Shown: positions 55,101 through 63,724, numbered from the stretch's first letter. The stretch is DNA of 64,000 nt from Flavobacterium profundi (GCF_006491645.1 NZ_VDCZ01000003.1:124001-188000); one strand, 5' to 3'. Numbers and translations are program-made. The notes: generated by a model from the sequence alone, not told the origin.

Positions 55101-55741
55101 GTTTTGATGCAATAACTGGCAATGAAATAAATAATGAAACAAACCCTTCTTTTGTAACCTCAACAGTTGGAGAATATTCAGTTATGGTTACTAATATTTC
55201 TAATGCAGCAATGTGTTCTAGCATTTTCAATTTTACAACAGCAACATCATTAGCTCCTAATTCCATAACAGCATCTCCGTCTGAATTAATTGCTTTTGAT
55301 ACAGAAAACACAATTACTGCTATTGCATTACCTAATTCTTCCGACTATTTATATAGTATTGACGGAACATCTTGGCAAGAAGACCCAATTTTCACAAATA
55401 TTCTACCTGGAAAATACACTTTAAGCGTGAGAAGCAAATTTGGTTGCGGAGATGCGTATACCGAATTTATTATTGCTGATTTTCCACGTTTTTTCACACC
55501 TAATGGAGATGGTTTTAACGATACTTGGAATATACAAGGAAGTGAAACTATTGATGTTTTAACCATTTATATATTTGATAAATATGGAAAGCTTTTAAAA
55601 CAATTAGCTCCTAATGGTACTGGCTGGGATGGAACATTTAATGGAAAGCCATTACCATCCACTGATTATTGGTTTAAATTAATCTATACAAAAGACAATA
55701 TTACAAAAGAATTCAAAAGTCATTTTACTTTAAAACGATAA
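52160..55741 (+). CDS. Large surface protein with T9SS type B sorting domain
   Basis: A protein of about 1,193 residues with a signal peptide ending FGQ. Near the N-terminus is a Cys-containing beta-sandwich (TWFFIKIQNSGPI, DVDFVLWGP) followed by a series of Ig-like or PKD-like repeats with conserved YxWYKDG (at least two clear copies). The last roughly 85 residues are the gliding-motility-associated type B sorting domain (FFTPNGDGFNDTWNI, FDKYGKLLKQL, WDGTFNGKPLPSTDYWF). It is therefore predicted to be exported by the type IX system and held on the cell surface. The ligand is unknown; adhesion is likely from the repeats. Confidence 0.9.
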   Translation: MKSIHFTLIFSFLVSFSVFGQGGASSCAELAANPEAYQSCATNVPFSNSVGQNGENFNTTCIGENFQGPTWFFIKIQNSGPITLQISQTDLSGNGTDVDFVLWGPFTTLNNVCNQLNTGTEVDCSWSAASIENINIPNATTGQLYVMLIDNYSNIAGNITVTQISGSGSTNCDFLSLTKITNTDGTDITTTDYCKPATKDIMATVDVTNFSGLVSNLRFSYTWYKDGVQIGTTITDSTSPTNTITVSETGNYRVETTAYDITNPSIVQDSSTDIDLSFHVVPDISIQNSNTACLNTNPVLNTTITNSALLDPIVDVLSYQWYVNAAPITGQTNASITPTLPGDYYVIVSNNSCSNVQSNSIRIIANPNITIQSDQTICEGDTFTITSNNTNASLNTNVTYEWYKDGLPTGITTPSYDVNASNQTVNTTATYYLVATEQNTCTFISNTVSVTINALPVVNTTPILFEQCDYIPSTLDGIAEMNLTSLYDIITNATPGLTLYYYQDAGLTNAITNPTNYSNTSSPFNQTIYVKAVNEAITPNCTSSGTAVITIQVNPTNLSNYPDMAPVCPEINQTYGFVDFEAQRTFIKNTYFPLSNVIITFHDNTSDASTGLNGLTNANQMPIGTTTVYARVISATTASCQSVGTFDVIVSTPPLQTTVSTAMICVLDNYLLSSNDTEALTGQNPTVVTSYFNSFSEALNNQNAINKNAALPLALGTKTYYIRLFDTATQCISIINFDINVFPNPTVIQPNPITHCGETTAFFDLESRINQITAGNTNYQVTFYETLADLNTGNAIATPSNYESATTTVYINVIDTANNNCAATTTLDLAVLPNPGASNNPTPLEICNDTGFDVFDLTVSENEMAGSTPITDIVFSYYIDLNDALNNTNTYIYNPTLFTNTVANSQTIYVRLNSKVNRDSELNIACFKILELDLYVRPYPENLISNEPYIICIDQETNTITPVEVKTGLDTTNYSFTWYNGFDAITGNEINNETNPSFVTSTVGEYSVMVTNISNAAMCSSIFNFTTATSLAPNSITASPSELIAFDTENTITAIALPNSSDYLYSIDGTSWQEDPIFTNILPGKYTLSVRSKFGCGDAYTEFIIADFPRFFTPNGDGFNDTWNIQGSETIDVLTIYIFDKYGKLLKQLAPNGTGWDGTFNGKPLPSTDYWFKLIYTKDNITKEFKSHFTLKR

Positions 55742-55756
55742 ATAAAAATCATTTTT

Positions 55757-55782
55757 AATCCTGGTTCTTCCAGGATTTTTTT
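55757..55782 (+). terminator. Terminator of the T9SS surface protein gene
   Basis: An 8-bp stem (AATCCTGG and CCAGGATT) with a 5-nt loop and a run of T, 16 bp after the stop codon. Confidence 0.85.
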
Positions 55783-55821
55783 GTAACAATTCTAAAATAA
55801 AAGTTAAACTTTCAATAATTG

Positions 55822-55834
55822 ATAGTATTACTAT
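55822..55834 (+). promoter_or_regulatory. Candidate TetR operator palindrome
   Basis: The perfect 13-bp palindrome ATAGTA-T-TACTAT directly abuts the -7 element of the tetR-ABC-hlyD-tolC operon. It is placed where a repressor would block RNA polymerase. Chance occurrence in A/T-rich DNA cannot be excluded. Confidence 0.4.
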
Positions 55835-55842
55835 TATATTTG
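55835..55842 (+). promoter_or_regulatory. -7 element of the tetR export operon
   Basis: TATATTTG matches TAnnTTTG and is 18 bases before the tetR start codon. No -33 TTTG is seen at the usual distance. Confidence 0.55.
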
Positions 55843-55860
55843 TAAGTATAAATATCAGTT

Positions 55861-56532
55861 ATGACTAATTTACTTGCCAATCTTAGTATAAGTGTGAATG
55901 AGAAACTTTATGTTAAAAACCCTGAAACTTCAGATTTAGGAAAAAAAATTATTGAACATAGCATTTTATTAATTCACGAAATTGGATTTGAATCTTTTAC
56001 GTTTAAAAAGTTAGGCGATAAAATTCAATCCAATGAAAGTTCGATTTACCGTTATTTTGAAAACAAACATAAGTTGCTTCTTTACTTATCTTCATGGTAC
56101 TGGTCTTGGATTGAGTATCGATTGGTTTTTGCTACTACAAATGTTTCTGATCCTATGGAAAAATTAGCCAAAGCGATAGAGATTGTAACAGAAGAAATAA
56201 AAGATGACCTCTCTATAACACACATTAATGAGTCTATTTTAAATAAAATTATCATTGGGGAGTTTACCAAAACATTTTTAACGAAAGAAGTAGACGAAGA
56301 GAACAAAGAAGGCTATTTTTTAGTCTATAAAAGTGTAGTGAACCGTATTATTTTAATGATTGAAGAAGTGAATCCTGATTATAAATATGCAAAAACATTA
56401 GCTTCAACCCTAGTTCAAGGTGCATTGCATCAACATTATTTAAAAGAACATTTTAAAAACATCACCAATTTATCCGAATCCAATTGTTTAGCTGATTTCT
56501 ATATCGACTTAATTAAAAAAACAGTACTATGA
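55861..56532 (+). CDS. TetR/AcrR-family transcriptional regulator
   Basis: A 223-residue DNA-binding protein. The N-terminal helix-turn-helix covers about residues 25-70 (ILLIHEIGFESFTFKKLGDKI then SSIYRYFENKHKLLLYL), the usual TetR layout. The C-terminal part is the variable effector domain. It is the first gene of a four-gene export operon, with a palindrome against the promoter, so it probably represses the operon in response to an unknown ligand. Its stop overlaps the ABC gene start by 4 bp (ATGA). Confidence 0.9.
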   Translation: MTNLLANLSISVNEKLYVKNPETSDLGKKIIEHSILLIHEIGFESFTFKKLGDKIQSNESSIYRYFENKHKLLLYLSSWYWSWIEYRLVFATTNVSDPMEKLAKAIEIVTEEIKDDLSITHINESILNKIIIGEFTKTFLTKEVDEENKEGYFLVYKSVVNRIILMIEEVNPDYKYAKTLASTLVQGALHQHYLKEHFKNITNLSESNCLADFYIDLIKKTVL

Positions 56533-58175
56533 CACCATTAGAAAGATTTAAAAACTTAATTCTAATTGATAAACGAGATATTTATCAAATTTTTCTTTAT
56601 TCCATTTTTGGTGGTTTGATTAGTTTAACTTTACCATTAGGAATTCAATCGATTGTTAATTTTATTCAAGCGGGAAAAGTATCTACTTCTTGGGGAATTT
56701 TAGTTATTGTAGTGGTCATCGGGGTAATTTTAGTAGGCGTATTTAAAATTATGCAATACCGAATAACGGAGAATCTGCAACAAAAAATATTTGTGCGTTC
56801 TTCCTTTGATTTTTCATTCCGTTTCCCAAAAATAAAATTCAATCAACTATACAATCAATATCCACCAGAATTAGCGAATCGTTTTTTTGATACCTTGTCG
56901 GTTCAAAAAGGATTTTCAAAATTATTATTAGATATTTCTGCTGCCATTTTACAAATTCTCTTTGGCATTATACTCCTTTCTTTATACCATCCTTTTTTTA
57001 TTCTTTTTGGAATACTTCTACTAGGATTACTCTATTTTATCTTTAAAGCTAATTTTAAAGTAGGATTAGAAACAAGTTTAAAAGAGTCTAAATACAAATA
57101 TAAAGTAGCGCATTGGATACAAGAAATTGCACGAAATCATTTGAGTTTTAAAAATCAAAATCTATTTGAATTCTCTCTAAATAAAAATGATGATTTAGTA
57201 AATGATTATTTAAATTATAGAGAAAAACATTTTAAAATTTTAAAGCGTCAATTCATCCAATTGGTCGGATTTAAAACCATTATTACTGCTGGATTATTAA
57301 TTATTGGAGGTATTTTGGTTTTAAGTCAACAAATGAACATTGGTCAATTTGTAGCGGCTGAAATTATTATTTTAACTATCATTACAGCCGTTGAAAAATT
57401 ATTTGGTGGGTTAGAACTTTTTTATGATGTATTAACTTCATTAGAAAAATTAGGAGCTGTTTCTGATTTAGAAATTGAAAAGGAAAGCAATTCACAAAAT
57501 TTCTTTTTAGACAATGAAGGCATAACCTTAGAAGTAAAAAATGTATATTATAAATACCCCCAAGCTGAAATTCCTATTTTAAACAACATTAACTTAACCA
57601 TTCGCCCAAAAGAACGTGTTGTTATTAAAGGTGAAAACGGTTCAGGAAAAAGTACGCTTATTCGATTGTTAGCCAAAATAATAGATCCAAGTACAGGTAC
57701 ATTATTTGTAAACAATGTAAATATTGACAAGATCAACATAGGAAATTATCGATCCAAAATTGGTTTAATTACAAGGGATGATTCCACTTTTGAAGGAACT
57801 ATTTTAGATAACATTACGTGTCAGAATGAAAACCTTAAAATAAATGAGATTAATACTGTTTTGGAGCAAGTCCAATTAATTGATTTCATTAAAACATTAC
57901 CTTTAGGTTTAGACACTCCTTTATTTCCTGGCGGCAAACAAATAAATGCTTCTGTAGTACAGAAAATTATTTTAGCAAGGTGTATTTTATCTAAGCCAGA
58001 AATTATTTTATTGGAAGATCCTATTACTAAAATTGATAAGAAACAGTCTCAAAAAATCATTGCTTTTTTAATGGATAAAAATCATCCTTGGACAGTTGTG
58101 GTAAGCGCATCAAGTAAAGATTGGTTACCTCAAGCCACTCAAATTATTACATTAGAAAATGGTCAAATTGTTTAA
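56529..58175 (+). CDS. ABC exporter half-transporter with divergent ATPase motifs
   Basis: A 548-residue fusion of a six-helix membrane domain (about 1-310) and an ATPase domain (about 335-548), without a peptidase domain. Walker A GENGSGKST (368-376) is intact, but other motifs depart from consensus. The Q-loop position is Arg416 (ITRDD), the signature region reads FPGGKQ, Walker B and the catalytic acid are inverted (LLED, Glu496-Asp497), and the H-loop His is missing (VVVSASSKD). Together with the HlyD and TolC genes it forms a type-I-secretion-like or drug-efflux assembly. ATP hydrolysis is probably slow or altered. Confidence 0.85.
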   Translation: MTPLERFKNLILIDKRDIYQIFLYSIFGGLISLTLPLGIQSIVNFIQAGKVSTSWGILVIVVVIGVILVGVFKIMQYRITENLQQKIFVRSSFDFSFRFPKIKFNQLYNQYPPELANRFFDTLSVQKGFSKLLLDISAAILQILFGIILLSLYHPFFILFGILLLGLLYFIFKANFKVGLETSLKESKYKYKVAHWIQEIARNHLSFKNQNLFEFSLNKNDDLVNDYLNYREKHFKILKRQFIQLVGFKTIITAGLLIIGGILVLSQQMNIGQFVAAEIIILTIITAVEKLFGGLELFYDVLTSLEKLGAVSDLEIEKESNSQNFFLDNEGITLEVKNVYYKYPQAEIPILNNINLTIRPKERVVIKGENGSGKSTLIRLLAKIIDPSTGTLFVNNVNIDKINIGNYRSKIGLITRDDSTFEGTILDNITCQNENLKINEINTVLEQVQLIDFIKTLPLGLDTPLFPGGKQINASVVQKIILARCILSKPEIILLEDPITKIDKKQSQKIIAFLMDKNHPWTVVVSASSKDWLPQATQIITLENGQIV

Positions 58176-58194
58176 AGTCTAAATTGAAAAAATA

Positions 58195-59547
58195 ATGCTA
58201 AATATAACTAAGAATAGAGTAGATTCCTATCTTGATTTATCAAAATATAAATCCAATAGTGTTTTTGCAGAGAACAAAGGCTATTTATTTATTAAAAGAC
58301 TTTTAGGTGCGATGGCCATTTTGGTCTTACTTTTCCTTTTTCTCCCTTGGACGCAAAACATATCGGGTTCTGGTTTTGTAACTACTTTAAAACCGAATCA
58401 AAGACCACAAAACATTCATTCAGCAATTGCAGGTCGAATTGAGAAATGGTATGTAAATGAAGGTGATTTCGTTAAAAAAGGAGACACCATTTTGTTTATT
58501 TCTGAAATTAAAGAAGATTATTTAGACCCTAATTTAGTAGAAAATACTGGAAATCAAGTAATTGCTAAAGAAAACGCAGTCAATTCTTATGCCAGCAAAG
58601 TAAAAGCTCTTGAGATGCAACTTGGTGCCATAGAAAGCGAAAAGAACTTAAAATACAAACAAGCAGAGAACAAATTAAAACAAGCGTATTTAAAAGTAAA
58701 AAGTGACAGTATTGATTTAGAAGCTGTAAAAACACAATTAAAAATTGCAGAAACACAATTCAATAGAGCTGTAAATTTAAACAAAGAAGGCTTAAAACCA
58801 CTTACAGACGTTGAAGAGAAAAGAGTTAAATTACAAGAAATGCAGGCTAAAATAATCACCCAAGAAAACAAATATTTAGCCAGCCAAAATGAAATTTTAA
58901 ATGCTTCTATGGAATTGAATCGTATTGCTGCAGAATATGCAGAAAAGAGAGCCAAAGCCAGTAGCGATAGACAAACCGCTTTGAGTTCGCAATACGATAC
59001 TGAAGCCCAAGTGAACAAATTAAAAAATCAATACACCAATTATCAAATCAGAAATGGTTTATATTACATTACTGCACCTCAAGATGGTTATGTAAATAGA
59101 GCCATTCAATCAGGAATCGGTGAAACGATAAAAGAAGGCACATCTATAGTAAGTATCATGCCTGCCAATTTCGAAATTGCTGTAGAAACGTATATTGAAC
59201 CTGTAGATTTTCCTCTGATAAACAAAGGTGAGAAAGTACGGGTTTGGTTTGATGGTTGGCCAACAATTGTCTTCAGCGGATGGCCAGGAGCTTCTTATGG
59301 TACTTTTGGAGGAATTGTAGTTGCAAAAGAAAATTTCATCAGTGAGAACGGCAAATACCGTGTTTTAATTGCCCCCGATCCAAATGATAAAAAATGGCCA
59401 GAACAATTGAGCATTGGTGCAGGAACACAATCCATCGCTTTATTAGAAGATGTGCCTATCTGGTTTGAAATTTGGAGAACCCTAAACGGCTTCCCACCTA
59501 ACTTTTACCAACCAGAAAGCGTAAAAAATAAATCGGAAAAAAAATAA
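58195..59547 (+). CDS. HlyD-family membrane fusion (periplasmic adaptor) protein
   Basis: A 450-residue adaptor with one inner-membrane helix (about residues 36-52), a lipoyl-like half (IAGRIEKWYVNEGDFVKKGDTI), a long helical hairpin with Lys/Glu heptads (about 120-265), the second lipoyl half (APQDGYVNRAIQSGIGETIKEG) and a beta-barrel region. It should bridge the ABC exporter to the TolC-like outer-membrane channel encoded next. It lies 19 bp after the ABC gene. Confidence 0.92.
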   Translation: MLNITKNRVDSYLDLSKYKSNSVFAENKGYLFIKRLLGAMAILVLLFLFLPWTQNISGSGFVTTLKPNQRPQNIHSAIAGRIEKWYVNEGDFVKKGDTILFISEIKEDYLDPNLVENTGNQVIAKENAVNSYASKVKALEMQLGAIESEKNLKYKQAENKLKQAYLKVKSDSIDLEAVKTQLKIAETQFNRAVNLNKEGLKPLTDVEEKRVKLQEMQAKIITQENKYLASQNEILNASMELNRIAAEYAEKRAKASSDRQTALSSQYDTEAQVNKLKNQYTNYQIRNGLYYITAPQDGYVNRAIQSGIGETIKEGTSIVSIMPANFEIAVETYIEPVDFPLINKGEKVRVWFDGWPTIVFSGWPGASYGTFGGIVVAKENFISENGKYRVLIAPDPNDKKWPEQLSIGAGTQSIALLEDVPIWFEIWRTLNGFPPNFYQPESVKNKSEKK

Positions 59548-59551
59548 ATGT

Positions 59552-60934
59552 ATGAAATCAAAAATTTGTATTCTTTTCTGGTTTTTAAGCGGCATTATAG
59601 TAGCTCAAGAACCTTCAAGAGAATTTACTTTTGAAGAGTTTCTAGGTTATGTAAAGAAATACCATCCTTTGGTCAAACAAGCTGATTTAAAAATCTCTGA
59701 AGCTCAAGCAAAGCTAATGAAAGCAAGAGGTGCCTTTGATCCAAAAATTGAAGCCGATTTCTTAAAAAAACAATATTCCGATAAAACCTACTATTCATTA
59801 TTTAATGGTAGTTTTAAAATACCAACTTGGTATGGTATCGAAATTAAAGCAGCCTTTGATAATAATGAAGGTATTTATCTAAATCCAGAAAATTCAGTTC
59901 CCAATTCAGGATTAACTTCATTAGGAATTACTATACCTATTGGACAAGGACTTTGGATTAATGAAAGAATGGCAGAATTAAGAAAAGCCAAATCGTATCA
60001 AAAATTAAATCAGGCTGAAAGAGATTTAGAAACTACAGCTATTCTTCACGCAGCAACTGTGAGCTATATTAATTGGAAAAGAAGTTATGATGAAAAGCAA
60101 CTTTACACAACTTATTTAGAAAATGCAACGGAAAGATATAAAGGTATTCTCGTATTAATTGAACAAGGAGACAAAGCCGGTATCGATAGTATTGAAGCAG
60201 GAATAACTGTGAAATCTAGAAAGTTAAATTTGGAAAATGCTCAATTAAAATTAACCAAAGCGAAGCTCGAGTTGTCTAATTTTTTATGGACAGAAAACAA
60301 TATTCCATTAGAATTAGAAGATGTTTTGTTTCCAGATTTAAATATTGAAAAAACGATTTTAACTACATTAAATATAGAAGATTATTTGTTACTCAATATG
60401 GATAACCATCCTAAATTGAATGCATTACAATCTAAAATTGACATTTTAAACACCGATCGACGATTACAAGCCAATCGCATTTTACCCAAATTAGATCTTA
60501 GTTATAATTATCTTTCTGAACCAAGTACATTTGAGAATTATCGTTTTGAAGATTATAAAATTGGAGTAAACTTTTCGTTCCCTTTATTTTTAAGAAAAGA
60601 AAGAGCCAATGTAAAGTTAGCTCAATTAAAAGTTCAGGATACTGAGTTGAGCTTGCAATTTGAAAAAGAGAATTTAACCAATAAAATAGAAGCTCAAAAA
60701 CAAGAAATTGAATCCTATAAAAAGCAGCGCATTTTAAACACTAGTTTAGTAAATGATTACAACACCATGCTTGCAGCAGAAGAACGATTGTTCCAAATGG
60801 GTGAAAGTTCTTTATTTTTAATTAATTCGAGAGAAAACACTGTAGTAAGTTCGCAACTTTCAAACATTGCTTTGGAAAATGCTTATTTATTAGCTTCAGC
60901 AGGGCTATTTAAAACGATGGCCAAACTTAATTAA
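59552..60934 (+). CDS. TolC-family outer-membrane efflux protein
   Basis: A 460-residue exported protein with a signal peptide ending IVAQ and the repeated helical pattern of TolC-type channels: ISEAQAKLMKARGAFDPKIEAD in the first half and LQANRILPKLDLSYNYL in the second. It starts 4 bp after hlyD and ends the operon. It is predicted to form the outer-membrane exit of the exporter. Confidence 0.9.
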   Translation: MKSKICILFWFLSGIIVAQEPSREFTFEEFLGYVKKYHPLVKQADLKISEAQAKLMKARGAFDPKIEADFLKKQYSDKTYYSLFNGSFKIPTWYGIEIKAAFDNNEGIYLNPENSVPNSGLTSLGITIPIGQGLWINERMAELRKAKSYQKLNQAERDLETTAILHAATVSYINWKRSYDEKQLYTTYLENATERYKGILVLIEQGDKAGIDSIEAGITVKSRKLNLENAQLKLTKAKLELSNFLWTENNIPLELEDVLFPDLNIEKTILTTLNIEDYLLLNMDNHPKLNALQSKIDILNTDRRLQANRILPKLDLSYNYLSEPSTFENYRFEDYKIGVNFSFPLFLRKERANVKLAQLKVQDTELSLQFEKENLTNKIEAQKQEIESYKKQRILNTSLVNDYNTMLAAEERLFQMGESSLFLINSRENTVVSSQLSNIALENAYLLASAGLFKTMAKLN

Positions 60935-60938
60935 ATAA

Positions 60939-60965
60939 AAAAATCCCGAAATAATCGGGATTTTT
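60939..60965. terminator. Bidirectional terminator between tolC-like gene and RRM gene
   Basis: A perfect 11-bp stem (AAAAATCCCGA and TCGGGATTTTT) with a 5-nt loop lies between convergent genes. Confidence 0.85.
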
Positions 60966-60986
60966 AATTTATAACACTACAGATAA

Positions 60987-61325
60987 TTAGTAACGACCAC
61001 CTCTATTGTTATCTCTGTTAGAAAAGTTTCCTCTTCCTCCTCCACCATTTCCATTACGGTTGAAAGATCTTCTTTCACCTTCAGGTTTTGGTTCAGATTT
61101 GTTTACAACGATAGTTCTGCCTTCAACAGTACCACCATTTAACTCATCGATAGCTTTTTGAGCTTCCGCATCATTTGGCATCTCAACGAATCCAAATCCT
61201 TTACTTCTTCCAGTAAATTTATCAGAGATAATCTTAACTGAATCAACAGTTCCATACTCTTCAAAAAAACCTCTTAAATCTGCTTCCTCAATACTAAAAG
61301 GAAGGCTTCCTACAAAAATGTTCAT
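60987..61325 (-). CDS. RRM-type RNA-binding protein with Gly/Arg-rich tail
   Basis: A 112-residue protein with one RNA-recognition motif (about residues 1-80). RNP2 is IFVGSLPF and RNP1 is KGFGFVEM, both with the expected aromatic residues. The tail (about 85-112) is rich in Gly, Arg and Asn, like eukaryotic and cyanobacterial glycine-rich RNA-binding proteins. Such proteins are abundant in Bacteroidetes, which generally lack Hfq, and may act as general RNA chaperones. A minus-strand TACCTTTG at 61354-61347 is its likely -7 element. Confidence 0.92.
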   Translation of the reverse strand: MNIFVGSLPFSIEEADLRGFFEEYGTVDSVKIISDKFTGRSKGFGFVEMPNDAEAQKAIDELNGGTVEGRTIVVNKSEPKPEGERRSFNRNGNGGGGRGNFSNRDNNRGGRY

Positions 61326-61346
61326 AAATATATATTATAATTAAAA

Positions 61347-61354
61347 CAAAGGTA
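61347..61354 (-). promoter_or_regulatory. Probable -7 element of the RRM protein gene
   Basis: TACCTTTG on the minus strand fits TAnnTTTG, 21 bases before the start codon. Confidence 0.45.
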
Positions 61355-61440
61355 ATCTTTTAATGCATACAAAAGTTTTTTATTTCATTTATTTTCAAAT
61401 GTTTACATAAAAATAATATTTAAACTAGCAATGTATTGAG

Positions 61441-62715
61441 TTACAAACCATTTACTAAATCAAAATAGGCTTTTTCAATCCATTCTTGGTGGTTTGGATG
61501 CGCAATTTTTACCAACTCATTTACTCTTTGTTTTAAGGTTTTACCATATAAATCAGCAATTCCATTTTCTGTAATTACATAATGAATATGTGATCGAGTA
61601 GTAACTACTCCAGCACCTTGTTTTAAATAAGGAACAATTCTACTTTCTCCTTTTTTTGTAATTGATGGCAAAGCAATAATAGCTTTTCCTCCTTCACTTA
61701 AAGAAGCACCTCTAATAAAATCCATCTGACCTCCTACACCAGAATACATTTTAACACCAATTGAATCGGCGCAAACTTGCCCTGTAACATCTACTTCAAT
61801 CGCTGAATTAATAGCAACCATTTTTGAATTTTTGCGAATGCGAGCGGTATCATTTACAATAGAAGATTCTTTCATCTCAATAAAAGGATTATCATTTACA
61901 AAATTATACAATCGTTTTGAACCTATTAAAAAAGTTGCCAAAGCTCTTCCTTTAAAAACACCTTTATAATTACAATTGATTACGTTTTTTTCAATTAAAT
62001 CGATTACTCCATCCGAAAACATTTCAGTATGCAAGCCTAAATCTTTATGATGAATTAATTTTGATAAAGCGGCATTCGGGATAGACCCAATTCCCATTTG
62101 CAAGGTACTTTTATCCTCAATTAAAGAAGCCACAAAGGTTCCTATTTTTTCTTCTGCGGTTGTAAATGGAGCTACTTCATGAGCATGTATAGGCAAATTC
62201 ACTTCAACCAAATAATCAATTTTTGAAATGTGAATGATACCATCTCCAAAAGTTCTAGGCATATTTGGATTTACCTGCGCTACCACTTTTTTGGCACTTT
62301 CAATAGCCGCAATTGATGCCTCAACAGAAACCCCTAAAGAACAATATCCATGTAAATCTGGTGGTGAAACTTGAATAAAAACCACATCTAACAACACTAC
62401 TTTTTTTCTGAAAAGCAAAGGCAATTCACTTAAAAAAACAGGCGTATAAGAACCATTTCCCGCTTTTAATGTGTGTCTTACATTGGCCCCAATAAAAAAA
62501 GAGTTCACATGAAAACTTGCTGCTAAATCTGGGTTAGCGTAAGGAGCATCTCCTTCTGTATGCAAGTGACAAATTTCAACATTTTTAAGTTCAGAAGCTC
62601 TTTCGGAAAGCGCTTTTGTTAAAACCGTGGGTGTGGCAGCTGCTGCTTGAACATACACTCTATCTCCAGATTGTACAATTTTAACCGCTTCAGCTGCTGT
62701 TACAAACTGACTCAT
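61441..62715 (-). CDS. Acetyl-CoA hydrolase/transferase family protein
   Basis: A class I CoA-transferase of 424 residues, most like 4-hydroxybutyrate/acetate CoA-transferases. The catalytic Glu is Glu231 in LHTEMFSDG. Other conserved segments are GIGSIPNAAL, GGQMDFIRGASLSEGGKAI and VTTRSHIHYVITENGIADLYG. It probably moves CoA between acetate or another short acid and acyl-CoA in the cytosol; the exact acid is not readable. It is monocistronic, with a TAATTTTG on the minus strand at 62742-62735 as a likely -7 element. Confidence 0.9.
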   Translation of the reverse strand: MSQFVTAAEAVKIVQSGDRVYVQAAAATPTVLTKALSERASELKNVEICHLHTEGDAPYANPDLAASFHVNSFFIGANVRHTLKAGNGSYTPVFLSELPLLFRKKVVLLDVVFIQVSPPDLHGYCSLGVSVEASIAAIESAKKVVAQVNPNMPRTFGDGIIHISKIDYLVEVNLPIHAHEVAPFTTAEEKIGTFVASLIEDKSTLQMGIGSIPNAALSKLIHHKDLGLHTEMFSDGVIDLIEKNVINCNYKGVFKGRALATFLIGSKRLYNFVNDNPFIEMKESSIVNDTARIRKNSKMVAINSAIEVDVTGQVCADSIGVKMYSGVGGQMDFIRGASLSEGGKAIIALPSITKKGESRIVPYLKQGAGVVTTRSHIHYVITENGIADLYGKTLKQRVNELVKIAHPNHQEWIEKAYFDLVNGL

Positions 62716-62734
62716 ACCTTTTATATTTATTATA

Positions 62735-62742
62735 CAAAATTA
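62735..62742 (-). promoter_or_regulatory. Probable -7 element of the CoA-transferase gene
   Basis: TAATTTTG on the minus strand fits TAnnTTTG, 19 bases before the start codon; a TTTG 16 bp upstream may serve as -33. Confidence 0.45.
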
Positions 62743-62832
62743 ACATAGCTGAATTACACAAAACATGATTTTTCTCATCTTTTACTACCAAAAAGGAATC
62801 CAAAATAAGTCTGATAAAATGATTTAAAATTG

Positions 62833-62840
62833 TATTTTTG
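62833..62840 (+). promoter_or_regulatory. Probable -7 element of map
   Basis: TATTTTTG fits TAnnTTTG, 19 bases before the map start codon at 62860. Confidence 0.5.
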
Positions 62841-62859
62841 CTTTTTGAATTGGATTATT

Positions 62860-63678
62860 ATGATTGTTATAAAAACGAAAGAAGAAATCGAATTAATGCG
62901 CGAAAGTGCCCTAATCGTTTCTAAAACATTAGGTATAATTGCCAAAGAAATTAAACCTGGTGTAACCACGCTATATTTAGATAAAATTGCAGAAGAATAC
63001 ATTAGAGATCATGGTGCAGAACCTGCATTTTTAGGCTTGTATGGCTTTCCTAATTCACTTTGTATGAGTCCAAATACGCAAGTAGTACACGGAATTCCAA
63101 ATAACACTCCTTTACAAGAAGGTGATATTATTTCAGTTGATTGTGGTGCTTATAAAAATGGTTTCTATGGAGATCATGCTTATACATTTGAAGTGGGTGA
63201 AGTAGATGTGGCAACCAAAAAATTACTTCAAGTAACTAAAGAATCGCTTTATGAAGGAATTCGAGCTACTAAAGTGGGGAATCGAGTAGAAGACATTGGC
63301 TTTGCGATTCAACAATATTGTGAAAAACATGGTTATGGTGTAGTTCGTGAACTATGTGGTCATGGTTTAGGAAGAAAAATGCATGAAGATCCAGAGGTTC
63401 CTAATTATGGTAAACGTGGTAGAGGTAAAAAATTAGTTAACGGAATGGTAATTGCTATTGAACCGATGATAAATATGGGTACTAAAAACATTATTCAACA
63501 TAGAGACGGTTGGACCATTACTACAGCTGATGGAAAACCTAGTGCTCATTTTGAACATGATGTGGCTATTGTTGACGGAAAACCCGAATTACTTTCTACT
63601 TTTGCGTATATCTATGATGCTTTAGGAATTACGAGTAATGAAGAAGAAGGATTAAGACAACAAACACTCGTATTATAA
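62860..63678 (+). CDS. map: Methionine aminopeptidase, type I
   Basis: Removes the initiator Met from nascent proteins. I choose the ATG at 62860 (MIVIKTKEEIELM), which gives 272 residues; the frame is open for 30 bases upstream but that part overlaps the promoter. The five metal ligands are visible: two Asp in VDCGAYKNGFYGDHAYTF, His in CGHGLGRKMHEDP, Glu in AIEPMI and Glu in HFEHDVAI. There is no N-terminal zinc-finger extension. About 46 bp separate it from the next gene. Confidence 0.95.
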   Translation: MIVIKTKEEIELMRESALIVSKTLGIIAKEIKPGVTTLYLDKIAEEYIRDHGAEPAFLGLYGFPNSLCMSPNTQVVHGIPNNTPLQEGDIISVDCGAYKNGFYGDHAYTFEVGEVDVATKKLLQVTKESLYEGIRATKVGNRVEDIGFAIQQYCEKHGYGVVRELCGHGLGRKMHEDPEVPNYGKRGRGKKLVNGMVIAIEPMINMGTKNIIQHRDGWTITTADGKPSAHFEHDVAIVDGKPELLSTFAYIYDALGITSNEEEGLRQQTLVL

Positions 63679-63724
63679 TTATATATAGAAATCATTCTAT
63701 TGCTTTCGTTATAAAACAAACATC

